20,244 nt of DNA, taken from contig LT642245.1 in the NCBI GenBank assembly GCA_900128585.1, positions 1 to 20,244 on the forward strand, given 5' to 3'. Source of the stretch: Stramenopiles sp. TOSAG23-3. Lineage: Eukaryota; Sar. A program made the translations under genes and the position numbers. The notes beneath the pieces are model-generated. The model ran no database searches, had not been told where the DNA came from, and saw only the letters and a program-made list of their open reading frames with translations. Positions 15,426-20,244 of the stretch are shown piece after piece (position 1 is the stretch's first letter; every line of letters begins with the position of its first letter).

Positions 15426-16325
15426 TCATACCTCCTTTGGGACTCTTCGTAGACTCAAATTTTGATACACAACCTTCTGTTCCCCTTTGAACGCTTCCCG
15501 GACCTGCATCCAAAACAAAATTGCCATGAACGTACCTGTTCCGGCACAGAAGTGCCACCAGCTGTGCAAGTGCAAATTCTGCACCGTTGGACAAAACCGT
15601 CGATCGGTGAGCCACACGCAAAACCCTAACAAATAAAGAAAAACGGAGAATAGGCCCAAGTCAACGTGCTTCTGCGTGTGAGTGTACTTCTTTCTCAGCA
15701 AAATCGACTGGTACATCAAAAAGCCCACCCCACTTCCATAACTCAGCAAAAATATAACTTGGTCTTCTTTATCGAATTCTATCACACTATACGTTAGGAT
15801 GCACGTGACAACGGCAAGCACCGCGACAAACTGGAAATTGGGAGACCCCTTGCGCTCCATGAAATGGACAGCATAACTAAAGGCGCTGTTGGACCACAAC
15901 ATTGGGAGCTCGTCCATCAGCTGCATTGATCTCCAAAGAGTGGCGTGGAACGCGGCGCTTCCAAGTCCAACGACAATAAAACAGCAAAGTGCCGTGAAAA
16001 AGCGCCGTTCTGCCCATGGGTGCATGACAATCCCGTAAATCCCATAAAAGAATATCAGAAAGGACGACATTGTGTTCCAGAACTCTGCAACATAATGCGA
16101 CACAACGTAGTCTGGTTCACACCAATTTGTATTAGCGGTCTTTTCCCCCCAATACCCCGCTCGGTCATCCTTGTAGTTGCCAGTTTCACCGTATTTGACG
16201 ATAGAAAAGATCAAGTAAAGGTTGCAGCAAAACACGGCAACCGTTGAGTACACCAGCGCTTGTCCCTTCATCTTTTCGAACTGGTTGGGGTAGATACAAC
16301 AGGTTTTTCCATAAAACGATAACAT
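15426..16325 (-). CDS. Alkaline ceramidase (ACER/YPC1 family)
   Basis: A 299-residue multi-pass membrane enzyme that should hydrolyse ceramide to sphingosine and a fatty acid in ER or Golgi membranes. The signature GYWGEKTANTNWCEPDYVV...EFWNTMS is at about 57-86. By comparison with human ACER3, active-site counterparts are Ser123, His127 and Asp138 (GSAAFHATLW...DELPMLW), and the zinc-binding His254 and His258 (LHSWWHFCAGTG); all spacings match. The calcium-site counterparts are Asn67, Trp68, Glu70, Asp72 and Glu81, so two ligands appear exchanged (Asp to Asn, Asn to Asp). About 46 extra residues precede the family core and include a hydrophobic segment (about 22-43), perhaps an added signal anchor; Met19 is an alternative start. 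Seven hydrophobic segments follow. Convergent with OTU1, only 111 bp between stops. Confidence 0.94.
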   Translation of the reverse strand: MLSFYGKTCCIYPNQFEKMKGQALVYSTVAVFCCNLYLIFSIVKYGETGNYKDDRAGYWGEKTANTNWCEPDYVVSHYVAEFWNTMSSFLIFFYGIYGIVMHPWAERRFFTALCCFIVVGLGSAAFHATLWRSMQLMDELPMLWSNSAFSYAVHFMERKGSPNFQFVAVLAVVTCILTYSVIEFDKEDQVIFLLSYGSGVGFLMYQSILLRKKYTHTQKHVDLGLFSVFLYLLGFCVWLTDRRFCPTVQNLHLHSWWHFCAGTGTFMAILFWMQVREAFKGEQKVVYQNLSLRRVPKEV

Positions 16326-16842
16326 ATTGTTGTTAAACCCAATTATTCAATTTTGTTTTGCTTGTTTCAACTGTGCATTCTCATGTCAAATGGTGGTTCG
16401 AAAGAAGAATATAATAATTTTATTATATCCCCTCTGCACGGCGCGCTGCGGACCCGGACGGGGGAGGAGGAGGACGACGGAAGAATACGGAATATGGAAT
16501 ACGGAGGAGGAAGAGTTCAACACAACCACAAAACAACAACCATCCTCTCGTTATAGGTGATGACTACCTTACAACACTACAATGAACTGTATTTAAATAT
16601 CAATTACCAGAGGGGAGGAAAGAATAACTAAACTTCAATAAAAAACCAACAAAAAGATTTCGAATAAGTAATAAAATTGGGGTCTGCTCTAAAAAGAAAA
16701 AAAATCTGAACAGTAGTTCTGTCGTTCATTTTATCTAAAAAATATAGTTCGATTATTAAATATTGAAATATATTGGAATTAGAACATTAAAAATTAGTCG
16801 TCTCTATGCTATCCTCAATTTGTAGTTTTCTCACATTTGCCT
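16326..16842. other. Spacer between two minus-strand genes
   Basis: This stretch is the probable promoter and leader of the ceramidase gene and the 3' region of the downstream minus-strand gene. Bases 16430-16540 are purine-rich and more GC-rich (GGAGGAGGAGGACGACGG, GGAATATGGAATACGGAGG) and could be a polypurine tract. The rest is AT-rich. Two overlapping plus-strand frames of 67-77 codons here are low-complexity and not called genes. Confidence 0.65.
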
Positions 16843-18009
16843 TTAAAAAAAATCAATATTTTCTAAATCAAAGTCCTGAGTAAAATCAAGACCTTGGTTA
16901 GGACCATCAACTTCAATCTGATCCAAGCCCGAGTCGTCCTGCGACTCTATTTCTTGGCAAGGCATGGGAGACGACGGGCGTGTTATTGGTTCCAAGGAGT
17001 TAGTGTGCGTCGGCTCATGTCCTACTGCAGGTACAGCATTTACATATGTAGAATCCTCCAACCATGTGGGCGTCAGAGCAATGACATCGCCATCCTCGAA
17101 ATTTGTACCAGGCGAAACTTCAATCGTGGCGGCGGCGGCCTCCTTTTTTGCGTGCCGTGGCCGCTCTGGCAGCTCCTCCAGAACATTGGCCAAGTTTTTG
17201 CCATCCCTTCGAATGAGTTTTTCGTGCAGGGTTTGCTTCCAACCCCCGGTCGTCTCGGGCTTCTTCCCTGTTTGAAATTTGTAGGCGTGACACGCAAAGG
17301 CGCAGGGAGACAGAAACCACCATTCCGCGTCGCCCTTGAACATTTTTCTTAGCGAAGCCCCGTAAGCCTCGTCCCAGAGTGGTGCGCCATCCTCTCCTCC
17401 GGAACACTCCGCTGTTTTGCCATTCGGGACCGTCCAGCCTTCCACAGTGAAGGTAAAGAAGAAAACTTTCCCCTCAATCGTAAGGGACCAGTCGCCCGGA
17501 TCGCCGCCCTGAATCAAACTGAGTTTGAAGCACCGAACAATCTGTACACGGTCTACCACTTTGTCCAAGCTGTCCTTGCTCCGAACGTGTCTGCTTTGCT
17601 CGAGTGCCCTTGTCCTGGTTTTGCCCTTCTTAAGGAACTTGCACACGTACTCAGCAAAGCGCGAGGGAGACCCAAATTTATGGGCTTTACTTCCGAACAT
17701 GCGTTCTATGTACTCTAAAAGACCATCCTTCACATTCGAGCCCTCCTGCACGTGAATTAAATAACCATTGTCGTTCACGGTGAAGAAGAACCGTCCTCCT
17801 CGCAATTGAAGGCACCACGTATTGTGGTCCTTAAAGTGCTTTGCCACCCCAAACTTGATGGCATCTACCAAATCAAGGCGGCTCGATTTAGCCTTCATAT
17901 CTTCGCGGGCCGCTCTCCGCGACAAGGGGTTAGCTGCCCCTGTTGAGTAGAGCTTGCCTTCTCTTGCAAGTTTACTCGCACGCTGTCGGTTCTTTCCTTG
18001 CTTTGGCAT
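16843..18009 (-). CDS. Unrecognised protein with an internally duplicated aromatic module and acidic/aromatic tail
   Basis: A 388-residue protein from the ATG at 18009 (MPKQGKNRQRASKLAREGK), preceded directly by TACGAGG; the frame is open 49 codons further upstream but has no ATG there. I do not recognise the family. The N-terminus is rich in Lys/Arg and could be a nuclear-localisation signal. Two related modules are visible: module 1 (about 46-131) with WCLQLRGGRFFFTV and RMFGSKAHKFGSPSRFAEYV, and module 2 (about 152-250) with WSLTIEGKVFFFTF and KMFKGDAEWWFLSPCAFACH. Both share W-x-L-x-(L/I)-x-G-x-x-FFFT, then a (R/K)MF...SPxxFA stretch ending in KF and a basic patch. The region from 290 to 388 is low-complexity, Pro/Thr/Asp/Glu-rich, ending DFTQDFDLENIDFF, a mix of acidic and bulky residues like transcriptional activation domains. 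Inference: a nuclear, possibly DNA-binding or chromatin protein with two copies of an unknown fold. No signal peptide or transmembrane segment. Confidence 0.82.
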   Translation of the reverse strand: MPKQGKNRQRASKLAREGKLYSTGAANPLSRRAAREDMKAKSSRLDLVDAIKFGVAKHFKDHNTWCLQLRGGRFFFTVNDNGYLIHVQEGSNVKDGLLEYIERMFGSKAHKFGSPSRFAEYVCKFLKKGKTRTRALEQSRHVRSKDSLDKVVDRVQIVRCFKLSLIQGGDPGDWSLTIEGKVFFFTFTVEGWTVPNGKTAECSGGEDGAPLWDEAYGASLRKMFKGDAEWWFLSPCAFACHAYKFQTGKKPETTGGWKQTLHEKLIRRDGKNLANVLEELPERPRHAKKEAAAATIEVSPGTNFEDGDVIALTPTWLEDSTYVNAVPAVGHEPTHTNSLEPITRPSSPMPCQEIESQDDSGLDQIEVDGPNQGLDFTQDFDLENIDFF

Positions 18010-18489
18010 CCTCGTACTTAGTGGATGTGTTCGCAGAAAAGAAGAAGTACAAAACGAATAACTACCTTCCTGGCCGTCAGGTGTTATAATTTTTAATACT
18101 TCTTCTAGAATTGTATTAATTGAACTGTTTGTAAAACTTGTGGTTTTTAATTTCAAAACCTAGTCGAAAGCATTTCTTTTCGTACCATGTCATTCGTTTC
18201 ATACCAAAGTAAAGTAAAGTAAAAGAAAGGAATCGGAACAAAAACAAAGAGGAAGAAGGAGGCCAGGGTAGTCGTCGTCGTCGGTAGTGAGTGAGTAGCA
18301 TTGTAGCATTAGCATTTTAAAAAAAAAAAAATTCTTTTTTTTCTTCGTTCAATTAATTTAAGGATAATATTTATATAAAAACTATTTATCACTTCATGTT
18401 TCTGAATATCTATTATATTTTGTTCTAAATAAAATAAGAATGAAAACAAACATTAACTATTTATTAATATATCCTTATTCAATGAAAAT

Positions 18490-18525
18490 AGAATTCTAAA
18501 AAAGGATATTTTTTTTTAGAATTCT
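18490..18525. repeat. Inverted repeat (14-bp arms, 8-nt spacer)
   Basis: AGAATTCTAAAAAA at 18490-18503 is matched by its reverse complement at 18512-18525, with an 8-base spacer. The arms each contain the palindrome AGAATTCT. It could form a hairpin or be a remnant of a small inverted-repeat element. The A/T run in the arms lowers its significance. Confidence 0.6.
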
Positions 18526-19220
18526 CCATTTTTTACCCAGCGGCGTGACCGTGACATGAATGGGTATAAAGTACATTGTTTCCCTATTACATCCTAAGTA
18601 TTTTTTTCTCGCTCCACAACTTTCCTTACACTATACTATGCTATGAGGTGGAAAAAAAAAGGGCCTGGGTATCGATAATAATAGGTAAAGTATAGAAAAT
18701 GGACCGGAGATGGATTGAGAATGTGAGATGGTGATATTTCTTACGAGGATTAGTCGCACATGTTTTTCGCTTTTCGCTATTCGCTTCGCGCGTCAGAGAG
18801 CATCTCAATTCTTCAAACGAGGCCCAGAAACATTCCTTCAACGGAGGAGGCTTAGAGCTCAGAGCTCAGAACTGCTCAGAAACGTTTTGACGCCGCGGAG
18901 TCGAATAATAAATAATTAAGGAAAAGTATACTTATGTATAATATTATATAAATAACTTATAGATAGATTTATCTGTAATATATATATACTTAATACCTTA
19001 ACTAATTTGTTTAACAAAATCGTACATGTTTGTTGTTCAATAAATACATCTAAAAAAATATTTTTGTGCAAATGGCAAATGGTGTGTTTTTTTAATTTTA
19101 CGTAAACGAGCGCTACGAGGATTATTAGCCTATTTATTAACCCTAATAACCCTATTTAATTCCACTAATAATAAATAAATAAAATACGAAGTAGTCGTCG
19201 TCTAAATCCACTAAAAATAT

Positions 19221-19295
19221 CATTTTCATTCTTTTCATTTTCATTTTCATTTTCATTTTCATTTATATTTTCATTTTCATTTATATTTTCATTTT
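19221..19295 (+). repeat. (TTTTCA)n microsatellite
   Basis: A run of CATTTT/TTTTCA hexamers with two ATTTAT interruptions, followed by TTATT repeats to about 19330. Simple-sequence repeat; no function inferred. Confidence 0.9.
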
Positions 19296-19815
19296 TATTA
19301 TTTTATTATTTTATTGTATTATTATTTTCTTCTCTAAAAAATAGTATTATGAATTTTAAGGAATATCATTAATCCAAAATATAATTCTTATCCATAAAAA
19401 GGGTAAAAATGTTGTTTTATAAATCCCCATCACACTTTGTTAAAATTGTACTTGTTCATTTCCCGGGCAATCATAAAATAGTGTACTATTTATTAATTAA
19501 GAAGAACGAAAAAGAAAATTCTTTTAAAAAAAAAAGAAGGAAAGATTGAAATGAAAAATGAAGCAAGGAAGCAAGAGAATCCCCCCCTTAATTTACTCCA
19601 AGCCCTCGCTTCCCTGCCTGGAGGCTTCCTCAATTTTTTGGCTCTTGGAAAAACTACGTACGTACGTATTTTAAAATATTCTAGAATTTAAACTACGAAG
19701 AATCAGTACGGTACAACAATCAAGGAGAAGAACAAGAACACTCGAAGACCACGCACGTAGACTTAACGAGGACTCCTCGTATTGTAAAGTCACCTTCAAA
19801 CGGATACTCCTCCAT

Positions 19816-19835
19816 CGTACCGTACCGTACCGTAC
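19816..19835 (+). repeat. (CGTAC)4 short tandem repeat
   Basis: Four perfect copies of the pentamer CGTAC. Similar ACGTACGTACGT sequence lies at about 19657-19668, and TTCACGGT-type (19888-19917) and TCTGGAA x3 (19927-19947) repeats follow, so this segment is built of several short tandem repeats. Confidence 0.9.
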
Positions 19836-20227
19836 GTAAACACTCATCCAGGATTTCAGAGTTCATCCAACGCGTTCGTTCGTCATGGTTCACGGTCACG
19901 GTTTACGGTTCACGGTCGTCGACTGATCTGGAATCTGGAATCTGGAATCGAGCGAATTCGCCATGATCGATAGATACGTAGACTCCTCGTAGAATAGCGA
20001 TTTGCTGCGAAGGTGTGAAGGAAGGGATGGAAGAATTGTTCTTTATTTTATTACACTCCTCTCGTACGGTAATTAGTACTCTACTCTACGAACTACGAAT
20101 AACTAGTTAATAATTAAGACTTCGTCGCTCCTGGTTCTACTTTTCGAGTATATTTTTTATTATTTCCATTGTTGTTTGCCCCCCCTTCCTTCCCCCTGAA
20201 AGGGAAAATTATAATATAATAATAATA

Positions 20228-20244
20228 CCCCCCCCCCCCCCCCC
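20228..20244 (+). repeat. Poly-C run at window end
   Basis: Seventeen consecutive C bases end the window, after a C/T-rich stretch from about 20178. A homopolymer at the very end commonly marks an assembly break, so true length and continuation are uncertain. Confidence 0.9.

Larger units (their letters stand above)
18010..20244. other. Long gene-free AT-rich region at the right end
   Basis: More than 2.2 kb without a convincing gene. Bases 18010-18300 are the leader and promoter of the minus-strand gene, with AAAGT repeats (18208-18225) and a GTCGTCGTC run (18272-18282). Bases 18745-18905 are locally GC-richer, with GAGCTCAGAGCTCAG repeats (18854-18870), and could be a short non-coding RNA or degenerate sequence. 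Bases 19221-19295 are a TTTTCA microsatellite, 19296-19330 TTATT repeats. Bases 19600-20010 contain CGTAC, TTCACGGT and TCTGGAA short repeats. No tRNA-like or coding signal was found. Confidence 0.65.

Noticed and set aside
16430-16560. Short plus-strand coding frames in the purine-rich patch
   Set aside because: Translations are Glu/Gly/Arg/Thr low-complexity strings from GGA/GAA runs.
18010-18156. 49-codon N-terminal extension of the unrecognised minus-strand protein
   Set aside because: It would start at TTG, is AT-rich and looks like leader sequence; an upstream exon cannot be excluded.
18641-18919. Small overlapping frames on both strands near the GC-richer patch
   Set aside because: Both are short, opposite to each other and without motifs; no basis to choose either.

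Overview
The window looks like nuclear DNA of a single-celled eukaryote. Genes are long and free of visible introns, with fairly GC-rich coding frames and very AT-rich spacers full of homopolymers and microsatellites. Several proteins are eukaryote-specific: an OTU1/YOD1 deubiquitinase, an alkaline ceramidase, a secreted papain-type protease and a secretory kelch/TNFR-like surface protein. The mix of domains (RCC1-like repeats with an F-type lectin domain; kelch, beta-helix and TNFR-like repeats in one protein) would fit a marine protist or alga, perhaps a stramenopile. That placement is inference; nothing in the window fixes the taxon. The final 17 bases are all C, which suggests a contig end.

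Layout: (1) bases 1-4240, minus strand, the first 1413 codons of a giant protein with four EF-hands, scattered RCC1-like repeats and the start of an F-type lectin/discoidin-like domain, running off the left edge; (2) an AT-rich spacer ending in nine copies of a 16-bp tandem repeat; (3) 5109-6254, plus strand, a glyoxalase/VOC-like protein; (4) a spacer holding one copy of a 105-bp dispersed repeat and a three-copy 78-81-bp tandem array; (5) 7423-10164, plus strand, a 913-residue secreted, probably GPI-anchored protein; (6) a spacer with the second copy of the 105-bp repeat; (7) 10710-11876, plus strand, a papain-family preproprotease; (8) 12115-13359, minus strand, an HSL-family alpha/beta hydrolase with a C-terminal membrane anchor; (9) 14052-15314, plus strand, an OTU1-like deubiquitinase with an extra RanBP2-type zinc finger; (10) 15426-16325, minus strand, an alkaline ceramidase; (11) 16843-18009, minus strand, an unrecognised protein with an internally duplicated module and an acidic/aromatic tail; (12) 18010-20244, over 2 kb of low-complexity AT-rich sequence with no convincing gene.

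The genes do not form a pathway. Three encode probable secretory or membrane hydrolases (protease, HSL hydrolase, ceramidase), one is cell-surface and one acts in ubiquitin handling; their adjacency looks like ordinary eukaryotic gene order. The most notable unexplained structure is non-coding: the 105-bp direct repeat lies on both sides of the kelch surface-protein gene, and a 24-bp element is shared by the regions just after the VOC and protease stop codons. The best candidate for an undescribed protein family is the duplicated-module gene at 16843-18009. I see no CRISPR array, rRNA, tRNA or recognisable transposase.
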